DNA of 64,000 bases from Hoeflea_A sp965228785 (GTDB lineage Bacteria > Pseudomonadota > Alphaproteobacteria > Rhizobiales > Rhizobiaceae): contig CBDDIF010000002.1 in assembly GCA_965228785.1 (NCBI GenBank), positions 3,410,001 to 3,474,000 of the forward strand, in the 5' to 3' direction. Shown in pieces: positions 16,007 to 23,816 of the stretch. Numbering within the stretch: position 1 is the stretch's first letter; each line of letters starts with the position of its first letter. Under the pieces are notes generated by a model. The model saw only the letters and a list, made by a program, of their open reading frames with translations, ran no database searches and was not told the origin of the DNA. Both the position numbers and the translations under genes were made by a program.

Positions 16007-17503
16007 TCAGTCTTCCCAGTGGACTGCGGTCATGTCGGCTGCCTGGGTTGGGGCGTTTTCCCAGACACCACGCAACTTGGCATTGACCACGCCGGTGTTG
16101 GCGAGCTGGAACAGGTAACCGTTGACATAATCGTCGGCGATTTTCTGCTGGGCCGCCTTGAGCAGCTTGTCACGCTCTGCAGGATCCGTGGCGTTGTTGA
16201 GATCCTCCATGATCTTCTGGAATTCCGGGCTGTCATACTGGAAGTAGTAGTCCGGCCTGGCATAGATACCGATGTCCAACGGCTCGGTATGGGAGACAAT
16301 GGTCAGACCATAATCCTTGCCGCGGAAGACCTGCTCCAGCCACTGCGCCCATTCCAGGTTGCTGATCTCGGTCTGGATGCCAACATCACGCAATTGCGAG
16401 GCAATGATCTCGCCGCCGCGGCGCGCGTAGGACGGCGGCGGCAGTTTCAGGGTCGTTTCGAAACCATCCGGGAAGCCGGCCTCTGTCAGCAGCGCCTTGG
16501 CCTTTTCCGGGTCGTAGTTCGACTGGCCGGTCAGATCGACATAAGACGGATGATGCGGCGCGAAGTGGGTGCCGATCGGTGTGCCGTAGCCGAACATGGC
16601 GCCATCGATGATGGCCTGCCGGTCGATGGCATGGGCCAGCGCTTCGCGCACCTTCGGATTGTCGAAGGGCGGCATCTTGTTGTTGGTCGACAGGATGGTT
16701 TCACCTTCGGTCGACCCGGCAATCACCTTGAAGCGCGGATCGGCGCCGAACTGTGTCAGGTTTTCCGGTGCGGGGAACGGCATGAAAGCGTCAACGTCGC
16801 CGGCCATCACCGCCGCGAAAGCCGCGTTCGGATCCGAGATGTACTTGAATGTCACCTTGTCGAGCTTGGCCGGAGTGCCCCAGTAGTCGGGGTTTTTCTC
16901 AAGTTCGATCCGGTCACCCTGCACCCAGTCCTTGAACTTGAAGGCACCGGTGCCGACCGGATTGGTGGCGTTGCTGCCGATTGATTCCGCTGCAACGATC
17001 GCAGCGTCACCCCAGGCGAGGTTGAACAGAAAGTTGCCGTTCGGCTTCTTCAGTGTGATCTTCACGGTGTGTGGATCAACCGCCTCGACGGACCCGATAT
17101 CCGCATAAAGAGCCTTCTGGGCATTGGTCGAGTCCTCGTCGTCGATGCGCTCCAGCGAGAACTTGACGTCGTCGGCGTTGAATTCAGTCCCGTCATGGAA
17201 CTGCACGCCCTGGCGCAGCTTGAAGGTATAGACCTTGCCGTCATCGGAAATCGTCCACGATTCGGCCAGTCCCGGTACGATCGCCCCGTCGGAAGCAAAG
17301 CGAGTCAGGCCTTCGAAGATGTTCGAGTAGGTCACCTGATCGATGGCGCCGGCCGCGCCCGATGTCGGATCAAGGTTTGGCGGCTCCAGCTGCGCACCGA
17401 TGGTGATGTCGGTCTTGGCGGCGAAAGCGGCCGGGGTCAGCGCCGTACTCGCGGCCATTATCCCCGCTATGGCCAGCGATTTGATGATTGGCGTCATTTT
17501 CAT
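16007..17503 (-). CDS. ABC transporter substrate-binding protein, peptide/nickel family (SBP_bac_5)
   Basis: A 498-residue periplasmic protein with a Sec signal peptide (MKMTPIIKSLAIAGIMAA then TPAAFA, cleaved before AKTD). Family motifs follow: NLDPTSGAAGAIDQVTYSNIFEGL near residue 45, LAESWTISDDGKVYTFKLRQGVQFHDG, and FNADDVKFSLERI. It would deliver the ligand to the DppBC/DppDF importer encoded downstream. Family 5 proteins bind peptides, sugars, opines or amino-acid conjugates, so the ligand is not predicted. The linked deacylase suggests an N-acylated or amide-bearing compound. Confidence 0.94.
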   Translation of the reverse strand: MKMTPIIKSLAIAGIMAASTALTPAAFAAKTDITIGAQLEPPNLDPTSGAAGAIDQVTYSNIFEGLTRFASDGAIVPGLAESWTISDDGKVYTFKLRQGVQFHDGTEFNADDVKFSLERIDDEDSTNAQKALYADIGSVEAVDPHTVKITLKKPNGNFLFNLAWGDAAIVAAESIGSNATNPVGTGAFKFKDWVQGDRIELEKNPDYWGTPAKLDKVTFKYISDPNAAFAAVMAGDVDAFMPFPAPENLTQFGADPRFKVIAGSTEGETILSTNNKMPPFDNPKVREALAHAIDRQAIIDGAMFGYGTPIGTHFAPHHPSYVDLTGQSNYDPEKAKALLTEAGFPDGFETTLKLPPPSYARRGGEIIASQLRDVGIQTEISNLEWAQWLEQVFRGKDYGLTIVSHTEPLDIGIYARPDYYFQYDSPEFQKIMEDLNNATDPAERDKLLKAAQQKIADDYVNGYLFQLANTGVVNAKLRGVWENAPTQAADMTAVHWED

Positions 17504-17569
17504 TCCTCCTGTTTGTGCGATCCAAGCGCTTCTTGTGTTTCAATACATAGCTTTACGCGCCGCGGCTTA

Positions 17570-18859
17570 TCAAGCGTCGAGAAGCTCCTCCAGCGCGTGC
17601 GCCATGACCTTGGCCGAGTCGATCATGTCATCGATGCCGACATATTCATCCGGCTGGTGGGCCAGATCAAGAATGCCGGGACCATAGGCGATGCAATCCT
17701 TCAGACGGCCGATACGGTCGATGTGTTTCTGATCATAGGTGCCCGGTGAGACGACATATTCCGGGTCCTTACCCAGCACTTTTTCGATGGATCGGGACAC
17801 CGACTGTACCACCGGCGCGTCCTTTTCGGTCATGGTCGGGCTGACATGCCACAGTTCGCGGATCTCGTACTCGAAATCGCGTTCGGCACTGACCCGGGCG
17901 ACGATATCGGTGACCTCGCGCGGCACCTCCTCCGGGTCTTCCTCGATGATATAGCGCCGGTCGATCACCATGCGGCAGGAATCCGGCACACAGGCCGACG
18001 GGAAACCGGTAAAGTCGGCCTCCGGTTCGGCCTGGCCGCCATGCACCGAGTTGATGTTCATGGTCGACTGGCGCGCGCCTTCCGGCACCACGGGCATGGC
18101 GGTACGTTTTTCCGCTAGCGCCGGATAGAGGGTCGATTCGAATTCTTGCAGCACGGCACCCATGTGACGCACAGCACAATCGCCGAGAAACGGCATGGAG
18201 CCGTGGGCAATATGGCCCTTGGTTTCGATTTCTGCCCACCAGACGCCGCGATGGCCGAGGCAAATGCGATCCTTGTTCAGCGGCTCGGGGATGATCACGT
18301 GCTGCACGCGCTTGGGATCAAAGAAACCCTTTTCAGCCAGATAGGCGACGCCGCCATAGCCGCCGGTTTCTTCGTCGGCCGTGCCGGAGATTTCGATCGC
18401 GCCATTGAAGTCGGGACGGGCATCGATGAACGCCTCGGCGGCTATGATCGAAGCAGCCAATCCGCCCTTCATGTCGCAGGCGCCACGGCCGTAGATCTTG
18501 CCGTCCTTCACTTCGCCACCGAACGGGTCGGTCGTCCAGCCATGGCCGGTCTCGACCACGTCGATGTGAGAGTTGAAATGCACGCAGGCGCCAGGGCCGC
18601 GGCCTTCGCGGCGGGCGACGACGTTCCATCGCGGATAGCGTTCGCTGTCGCCGGGGGTGCCGTGCGCGCGTACCATCTGGATGTCGAAATTGCGCGCTCG
18701 CAAGCGACCGGCCAGGTATTCGCAGATCTCAAGATAGGCTTCGCCTGGCGGATTGAGGGTGGGGATGCGGATGAGGTCCTGGGTCAGCGCGACCAGTTCA
18801 TCGCGTCGCGCTTCGATCAGATCAATGAAGGACGCCGCAATTGCGGGAGTCTCATTCAT
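17570..18859 (-). CDS. M20 family metallopeptidase/deacylase (ArgE/DapE type)
   Basis: A 429-residue cytoplasmic zinc hydrolase. Metal and catalytic residues are visible: His-x-Asp in FNSHIDVV, bridging Asp in GRGACDMKGG, the general-base Glu pair in ADEETGGYG, a ligand in PEPLNKD, and the last His in DLAHQPDEYV near the C-terminus; the dimerisation-domain His lies in KGHIAHGSMPF. This is the ArgE/DapE type that cleaves N-acyl or amide bonds. It is the first gene of the minus-strand catabolic run, 66 bp before the binding protein, and is divergent from the PAS-LuxR regulator. Confidence 0.92.
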   Translation of the reverse strand: MNETPAIAASFIDLIEARRDELVALTQDLIRIPTLNPPGEAYLEICEYLAGRLRARNFDIQMVRAHGTPGDSERYPRWNVVARREGRGPGACVHFNSHIDVVETGHGWTTDPFGGEVKDGKIYGRGACDMKGGLAASIIAAEAFIDARPDFNGAIEISGTADEETGGYGGVAYLAEKGFFDPKRVQHVIIPEPLNKDRICLGHRGVWWAEIETKGHIAHGSMPFLGDCAVRHMGAVLQEFESTLYPALAEKRTAMPVVPEGARQSTMNINSVHGGQAEPEADFTGFPSACVPDSCRMVIDRRYIIEEDPEEVPREVTDIVARVSAERDFEYEIRELWHVSPTMTEKDAPVVQSVSRSIEKVLGKDPEYVVSPGTYDQKHIDRIGRLKDCIAYGPGILDLAHQPDEYVGIDDMIDSAKVMAHALEELLDA

Positions 18860-18960
18860 GCCGCTTCACCCTTTCGCAAATCCCTGAAACAACGGTACAA
18901 ATAACCAAGCTCGTATCATTTCGCGGAGCCGTGGAGCCCGCAATACCGTAGGACTACGAA

Positions 18961-19539
18961 TTGGCAGGCATCGCAGACGGCGCGGAAATCGACATCCAGA
19001 TGCTGAACGAACTCGCGTTCGACAGCGCACCGGTCGGCATCGTATTGACCGAAAGCCGGGTCATCCGCGCTTGCAACCAGACCTTTGCGGCCATCTTCGG
19101 CTACGACAAGGAAGAGCTGATCGGCCAGTCTTTCCGCGTGCTCTATGCCTCCAACGAGGAGTTCGAGCACATGCGTGATATCGGATTGAAAACCCTGCGC
19201 GAGGGCCGACCCTACAGCGACGAGCGCATCATGCCGCGCAAGGACGGAAGCCTGTTCTGGTGCCGGGTGCGTGCCCACAGTCCGACGCCGGACGACCCTC
19301 TGCGTCGCACGATCCTGACCTATGCCGACATGTCCGAACAGCGGCCCTACATTCCGCTGTCGGTGCGCGAACGCCAGATCATCCTCGAATTGAGCGGCGG
19401 CAGGACCAGCAAGGAAATCGCCCGCCACCTCGGCATCTCGCCGCGCACCGTCGAATTCTATCGCGCGCGCCTGCTGAAGAAATTCAGCGTCAGCAACGTC
19501 ACCGAACTGCTGGCCCATCTCGGCGGGCCGCCGGAATAG
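18961..19539 (+). CDS. PAS domain LuxR-family transcriptional regulator
   Basis: A 192-residue regulator. The frame allows TTG at 18961 (AGGA upstream at about 18951) or ATG at 19000; a stop at 18949 rules out earlier starts. Residues about 15-130 are a PAS domain (FDSAPVGIVL, NQTFAAIFGYDKEELIG, MPRKDGSLFWCRVRAHS), and residues about 133-190 a LuxR-type helix-turn-helix (LSVRERQIILELSGGRTSKEIARH begins it, ending RTVEFYRARLLKKF). No phosphoacceptor receiver domain is present, so it probably senses a ligand or redox state through PAS. It is divergent from the deacylase/ABC/CoxSLM cluster and is the natural candidate for its regulator. Confidence 0.88.
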   Translation: MAGIADGAEIDIQMLNELAFDSAPVGIVLTESRVIRACNQTFAAIFGYDKEELIGQSFRVLYASNEEFEHMRDIGLKTLREGRPYSDERIMPRKDGSLFWCRVRAHSPTPDDPLRRTILTYADMSEQRPYIPLSVRERQIILELSGGRTSKEIARHLGISPRTVEFYRARLLKKFSVSNVTELLAHLGGPPE

Positions 19540-19601
19540 TCGTACCGGAGCGCCATTTCAGGCGGGTTTGGCTTGCCACAATTCGCTGATATAATGCATC
19601 C

Positions 19602-19757
19602 ATGGACAGCGAAACCACGACAAAGCAAGCCGAAACTCCGGCTAACTATGATGATACCCGCACCCGGCAAGGTCTTGATGAGGCTAAACGTGGCGAGGGT
19701 ATACCGCTCGATGTTGCGCGCAAACGTATGGAGCGATTTGTGAGCGATTCGAAATAG
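19602..19757 (+). CDS. Small antitoxin-like protein preceding a RelE/ParE toxin
   Basis: A 51-residue frame from ATG 19602 to TAG 19755-19757, ending two bases before the toxin start. Its second half (GLDEAKRGEGIPLDVARKR) resembles the C-terminal, toxin-wrapping tails of CopG/ParD-type antitoxins. The N-terminal part is short and polar with no obvious ribbon-helix-helix, so either this is a minimal antitoxin or DNA binding is lost. I see no strong ribosome site ahead of the ATG. Identification rests mainly on position and the tail. Confidence 0.6.
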   Translation: MDSETTTKQAETPANYDDTRTRQGLDEAKRGEGIPLDVARKRMERFVSDSK

Positions 19758-19759
19758 TA

Positions 19760-20089
19760 ATGCGAACCAAGCTCGTAACGCCTACCGGCGAGCAGGACAT
19801 TCGCAACATCTACTCCTACATCAATCGTGACAACCCATCTGCGGCTGAGCGTTACTATCGCAGCGCCTATGACACATTTGCGGAATTGGACGACGCGGTC
19901 CTTCCGAGAAGAGCCAGTGGCGATCTTCCCGACTACATCCGGGCGGTGACCGTGAGAGGTTTCAAAGGTTACACTCTGCGCATAGCGTATTTTTCCGACG
20001 AGGCGTATTTGCTGTCAGCGCACGCGCCAGGTCTGCCGGACGAATTCAAGGACGCTCGCACGCTGCTGGGATTGCACTCGCTCCCTTAG
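19760..20089 (+). CDS. Type II toxin, RelE/ParE family
   Basis: A 109-residue protein with the ParE/RelE fold pattern: a first strand MRTKLVTPTGEQDI, helices with IYSYINRDNPSAAERYYRS, then strands VTVRGFKGYTLRIAYFSDEAYLLSAHAP. ParE members poison DNA gyrase and RelE members cut mRNA at the ribosome; the class here cannot be told from sequence alone. It follows the 51-residue antitoxin-like gene after a two-base gap, so they are one unit. The C-terminus continues to GLHSLP. Confidence 0.8.
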   Translation: MRTKLVTPTGEQDIRNIYSYINRDNPSAAERYYRSAYDTFAELDDAVLPRRASGDLPDYIRAVTVRGFKGYTLRIAYFSDEAYLLSAHAPGLPDEFKDARTLLGLHSLP

Positions 20090-20109
20090 CAGCCTAAATC
20101 GGGTGCCAC

Positions 20110-20982
20110 TCACCCCCGCCAGCTGCCGTCGCGCCACATGGCGGTGAGCGCAGCGCGGTAGTCGGGGTGGCGCATGGCATAGCCGCTGGCCCTGAGCTTT
20201 GCGTTGGAGACGCGCTTGACCTCGCCGTAGAAGGAGCGGGCCATGGGTGACAGGTCGGCGGTGGCAAAATCGATTTCGGGCGGCGGCTCGATACCCATGA
20301 GCTGGGCGGCAAACAGAACCACATCCTGGGGCGGCGCTGGCAGGTCGTCGGTGACGTTCCAGAGGCCGGACGATTCATGGGCGGCCAGATGCACCAGGGC
20401 GCCCGCGATATCGTCGACATGGATGCGGTTGAAGACCTGGCCCGGCTTAACCAGGCGACGCGCCTTGCCGGCCTGCAGATTGACGAAGGTGTTGCGACCC
20501 GGGCCGTAAATCCCCGACAGGCGCAGAACCGACACCGCCAGTTCGTTCGTGTTTCCGGCATGCAGCCAGCACCTTTCAGCGGCGTCCCGCCAGATGGACC
20601 GTCGGGAAACCGGACGGCAGCGGGTCTCCTCATCGACCCAGCGTCCTTCGTGATCGCCATAGACGCCGACAGTCGAAAGATACGCCGCCCAGCGAAGGTG
20701 TGGGAACATCGCCGCCAGACCGTCACCGGCAAGTCTCAACAGCGGATCGCCGTCCTCGCCCGGAGCGATGGACTGGACCAGATGTGTGACACTCTTGAAC
20801 TCTTGTTTCAGGTCGTCGGACAGGGTTTCACCGTCAAACTCAAACGGAATGAGGCCGGCTTCAGACAGGCGCGCAAAACGTTCGGCCGACCGTGTCGTGC
20901 CGGCGGCGCGCTGAGCGCGACCCTGCATTTCCCGCGCTATAGCAAGGCCGGAAAAACCAGCTCCGAGGATCATCAGACGCAT
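20110..20982 (-). CDS. NAD(P)-dependent epimerase/SDR family protein (YeeZ-like)
   Basis: A 290-residue extended SDR starting at ATG 20982 (MRLMILGAGFSGLAIAREM), with a GGGGAG about ten bases upstream; the frame runs on to 21039 inside queG. The dinucleotide motif GAGFSGLA opens the protein, YLSTVGVYGDHEG marks the active-site region, and LRLSGIYGPGRNT follows. The usual YxxxK is not clear, as in YeeZ-type relatives. It lies 4 bp after the queG stop in the order GST-queG-SDR. Substrate unknown. Confidence 0.85.
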   Translation of the reverse strand: MRLMILGAGFSGLAIAREMQGRAQRAAGTTRSAERFARLSEAGLIPFEFDGETLSDDLKQEFKSVTHLVQSIAPGEDGDPLLRLAGDGLAAMFPHLRWAAYLSTVGVYGDHEGRWVDEETRCRPVSRRSIWRDAAERCWLHAGNTNELAVSVLRLSGIYGPGRNTFVNLQAGKARRLVKPGQVFNRIHVDDIAGALVHLAAHESSGLWNVTDDLPAPPQDVVLFAAQLMGIEPPPEIDFATADLSPMARSFYGEVKRVSNAKLRASGYAMRHPDYRAALTAMWRDGSWRG

Positions 20983-20986
20983 GATA

Positions 20987-22144
20987 CTAGCGACTCCCCT
21001 GTTCAACGGCAGTTTGCCACTCGGCCAGCACGCTGTCATCCGTTTCCCGATGCCTGTCGCGAAGCTCGAGGAACGCGGGTTGGTCGAGCAGTTGCGAAAG
21101 CGCCCAGACGGCCGCGCCGCGCACCAGAGGCGACTGATCGTCCAGCAGGACTACGCACGAATCGGTGAGTTCTGGATCGCCCGAGTTGCCGCAGGCGATC
21201 AGCACGTTGCGCAAGAAGCGATCCCGCCCAATGCGCTTGACTGGTGAGCCGGCAAAGAATTGCCTGAATGTCGCATCGTCAAGCGTCAGCAAATCGGCCA
21301 AGCGCGGAGCTTCGAGGTCCTCGCGCATGGTCAGTTTTGCCTCTTTTGCGACGCCGGCAAACTTGTTCCACGGGCAGACGGCCAGACAGTCGTCACAGCC
21401 GAACACCCGATTGCCGATGGCAACACGAAATTCATGCGGGATGGGCCCCTTGTTCTCGATGGTGAGGTAGGAAATGCAGCGACGCGCATCGAGCTGATAG
21501 GGTGCGGGAAACGCGTCGGTCGGGCAAACATCGAGGCAGGCGCGGCAGGAGCCGCAATGATCCGATTCCGCGGTATCGGGCGGCAGTGGCTCAGTGGTGA
21601 AGATCGAACCAAGGAACAGCCAGGATCCGAACTCGCGGCTGACCAGATTGCTGTGCTTGCCCTGCCAGCCGAGACCGCCCACGGCGGCAAGTGGTTTTTC
21701 CATCACAGGTGCGGTGTCGACGAAGACCTTGACGTCGCAACCGGCCCGCGCAGCGAAACGACCCGCAACACCCTTCAGTCGACCTTTGATGATGTCGTGA
21801 TAGTCGCGATTTCCGGCGTAGACAGAAATCGCCGCCCGGTCACCGCGGTCAAGAAGCCGCAAGGGATCCAGGTCGGGACCGTAGTTGAGGCTGACCATCA
21901 GTATCGAGCGGGTTTCCGGCCACAGCACCAGCGGGTCGGCACGCCGCTCTTTGGTGTCTGCCATCCATTGCATCGTGCCGTGGCGGCCATCAGCGAGATA
22001 GGCTTCGAGGGCGGCGGGAGCATGGTTGGCGATCGCTGCTGGATCGACGATACGAGCGCTGTCGAAGCCGGCCGCCAGCGCTTCGCCCAGCAGGAAGTCT
22101 TTGAGGCGTTGCGACCGCTCCGGCTTGCGCGACGCCGCCGCCAT
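20987..22144 (-). CDS. queG: Epoxyqueuosine reductase
   Basis: A 385-residue cobalamin- and iron-sulfur-dependent enzyme that makes the last step of queuosine in tRNA. Two 4Fe-4S clusters are held by CGSCRACLDVCPTDAF and by CDDCLAVCPWNKF with an earlier Cys in DARRCISY. The N-terminal cobalamin-binding half contains LMVSLNYGPDLDP and GRDRFLRNV occurs late. A C-terminal HEAT-like segment (LVRGAAVWALSQL) is typical. It sits 3 bp after the GST gene and just before the SDR gene. Confidence 0.95.
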   Translation of the reverse strand: MAAASRKPERSQRLKDFLLGEALAAGFDSARIVDPAAIANHAPAALEAYLADGRHGTMQWMADTKERRADPLVLWPETRSILMVSLNYGPDLDPLRLLDRGDRAAISVYAGNRDYHDIIKGRLKGVAGRFAARAGCDVKVFVDTAPVMEKPLAAVGGLGWQGKHSNLVSREFGSWLFLGSIFTTEPLPPDTAESDHCGSCRACLDVCPTDAFPAPYQLDARRCISYLTIENKGPIPHEFRVAIGNRVFGCDDCLAVCPWNKFAGVAKEAKLTMREDLEAPRLADLLTLDDATFRQFFAGSPVKRIGRDRFLRNVLIACGNSGDPELTDSCVVLLDDQSPLVRGAAVWALSQLLDQPAFLELRDRHRETDDSVLAEWQTAVEQGSR

Positions 22145-22147
22145 GGC

Positions 22148-22840
22148 TCAGAAATCCAGGTCCGCGTAGTGCGAAACCGGCGTCATGTTGCGCACACGAT
22201 CAGCAAGCAACGGCCGAAAGGCCGGACGCGACTTGATGCGCTGGTACCACTGCTTGGCTTGCGGCGCGTCGTTCCAGGTGATTTCGCCGAGGTAGTCCAG
22301 TGTCGAAAGCGCGCCGGCGGCGGAGAGATCGGCATAACTCATGGCATCGCCGGCCAGCCAGTTCCTGCTTGCCGCAAGCCAGTCGATATAGCGCAAGTGC
22401 TGACGAATGTTGGCGCGGGCTGCCCGCAATGCACGTGAATCGGGTTCGCCGCCGCCGACATCCTTCGGCATCAGGATCTTGAAGACACGTTCGCGCACCA
22501 GATGGCGGGTGACATCCTGCTCCAGCTTGGCCAGGAACCAGTCCATCAGGCGGCGCACCTCGGCTCGCCCAACGGTCGATTCAGGCATCAGGCGCCGCTG
22601 TTTCTGAAAGGCTCCCTGGGTTTCGTCGAGAAACTCGGCGATGACGGTGGCACCACAGATGGAATGCAGGGAATCGTCGACATAGACCGGCAGCGTGGCG
22701 GCCGCATTCATGGCAATGAAGTCACGGCGGCGCTCCCATGGGCGCTCCTCCACCAGATCCGTTTCCATTTCGTATTCATTGAGCGCCAGTCGAATGAAAC
22801 GCGAGGCGGCGGACATCGGATGATGATAGAGGCTGGGCAT
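22148..22840 (-). CDS. Glutathione S-transferase family protein
   Basis: A 230-residue protein starting at ATG 22840 (MPSLYHHPMSAASRFIRLAL), with AAGGAAAG about nine bases upstream; the earlier ATG at 22864 would place that ribosome site inside the gene. The thioredoxin-like N-terminal half has the short first strand with Ser residues near position 10-12 and VYVDDSLHSICGATVIAEFLDE, the glutathione gamma-Glu contact region. The C-terminal helical half contains NWLAGDAMSYADLSAA with the structural Asp. It is divergent from uppP and leads the GST-queG-SDR unit. Confidence 0.9.
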   Translation of the reverse strand: MPSLYHHPMSAASRFIRLALNEYEMETDLVEERPWERRRDFIAMNAAATLPVYVDDSLHSICGATVIAEFLDETQGAFQKQRRLMPESTVGRAEVRRLMDWFLAKLEQDVTRHLVRERVFKILMPKDVGGGEPDSRALRAARANIRQHLRYIDWLAASRNWLAGDAMSYADLSAAGALSTLDYLGEITWNDAPQAKQWYQRIKSRPAFRPLLADRVRNMTPVSHYADLDF

Positions 22841-23002
22841 GCGGTGTCTGACTTTCCTTCGCAAGAGATGCGGATTTGCATGGCGTCGCCGAACGGCGCT
22901 CGATTTGTATGGAATTCCTCAAGAAAAGAGCTATAGGGTTTCGCACGGGGCGACACAAGCGCGGCAATCGCGCACTTCATCGCAACAGAACTGGACGGTT
23001 TG

Positions 23003-23806
23003 ATGGCTGAACAGACCATTATCGGTGCGTTGCTGCTTGGCGTGCTCGAGGGCTTGACCGAGTTCTTGCCCGTGTCGTCGACTGGCCATCTGTTGCTGGC
23101 CGGACATTTTCTCGGTTTCAGCTCACCCGGCCACACCTTCGAGGTGCTGATTCAGCTGGGTGCCATCCTTGCGATCCTATCGGTCTACTTCTCCAGGCTG
23201 TTGGCGCTGGCGGTCGCGTTGCCGGAAAGCCCGAAGGCGAGGCGCTTCGTTTTTGCGATCCTCCTGGCCTTCCTGCCGGCTGCGGTCGTCGGCGTCATGG
23301 CGCATGGTTTTATCAAGACGGTGCTGTTCGAGACGCCGGTTCTGATCTGCATCGTGCTGATCGCGGGCGGCTTCGTGCTGATGGCCGTCGACCGGATGCA
23401 GCGCGAGCCGCACTACCATGACGTCATGGATTTTCCGCCATCGCTGGCCTTTCGCATCGGCCTGTTCCAGTGCCTGGCAATGATACCCGGGACCTCCCGG
23501 TCCGGTGCGACCATCGTCGGAGCTCTCCTGATGGGCACCGACAAGCGCTCTGCGGCGGAGTTCTCTTTCTATCTGGCGATGCCGACCATGGCCGGTGCCT
23601 TTGCCTACGACCTTTATCAGAACTATGCGCGCCTCTCCGCCGACGACGTTTCCTATATTGCCATCGGCTTCGTAGCAGCCTTTGTCTCCGGCGTTTTCGT
23701 GGTACGCAGCCTGCTCGATTTCGTTTCCAATCACGGCTTCACGTTCTTCGCCTGGTGGCGCATCATCGTCGGCACGGTCGGCCTGATCGCCCTTTACCTG
23801 TTCTGA
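23003..23806 (+). CDS. uppP: Undecaprenyl-diphosphate phosphatase
   Basis: A 267-residue integral membrane enzyme that recycles the peptidoglycan carrier lipid. Both BacA signatures are intact: LEGLTEFLPVSSTGHLLL near the start and PGTSRSGATIVGALLMG in the middle, carrying the catalytic Glu, Ser and Arg residues. Multiple hydrophobic helices follow. ATG 23003 is preferred over the TTG directly before it. The hydantoinase-like gene begins 11 bp downstream with its own GAGGAAA. Confidence 0.95.
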   Translation: MAEQTIIGALLLGVLEGLTEFLPVSSTGHLLLAGHFLGFSSPGHTFEVLIQLGAILAILSVYFSRLLALAVALPESPKARRFVFAILLAFLPAAVVGVMAHGFIKTVLFETPVLICIVLIAGGFVLMAVDRMQREPHYHDVMDFPPSLAFRIGLFQCLAMIPGTSRSGATIVGALLMGTDKRSAAEFSFYLAMPTMAGAFAYDLYQNYARLSADDVSYIAIGFVAAFVSGVFVVRSLLDFVSNHGFTFFAWWRIIVGTVGLIALYLF

Positions 23807-23816
23807 GGAAACCGAC

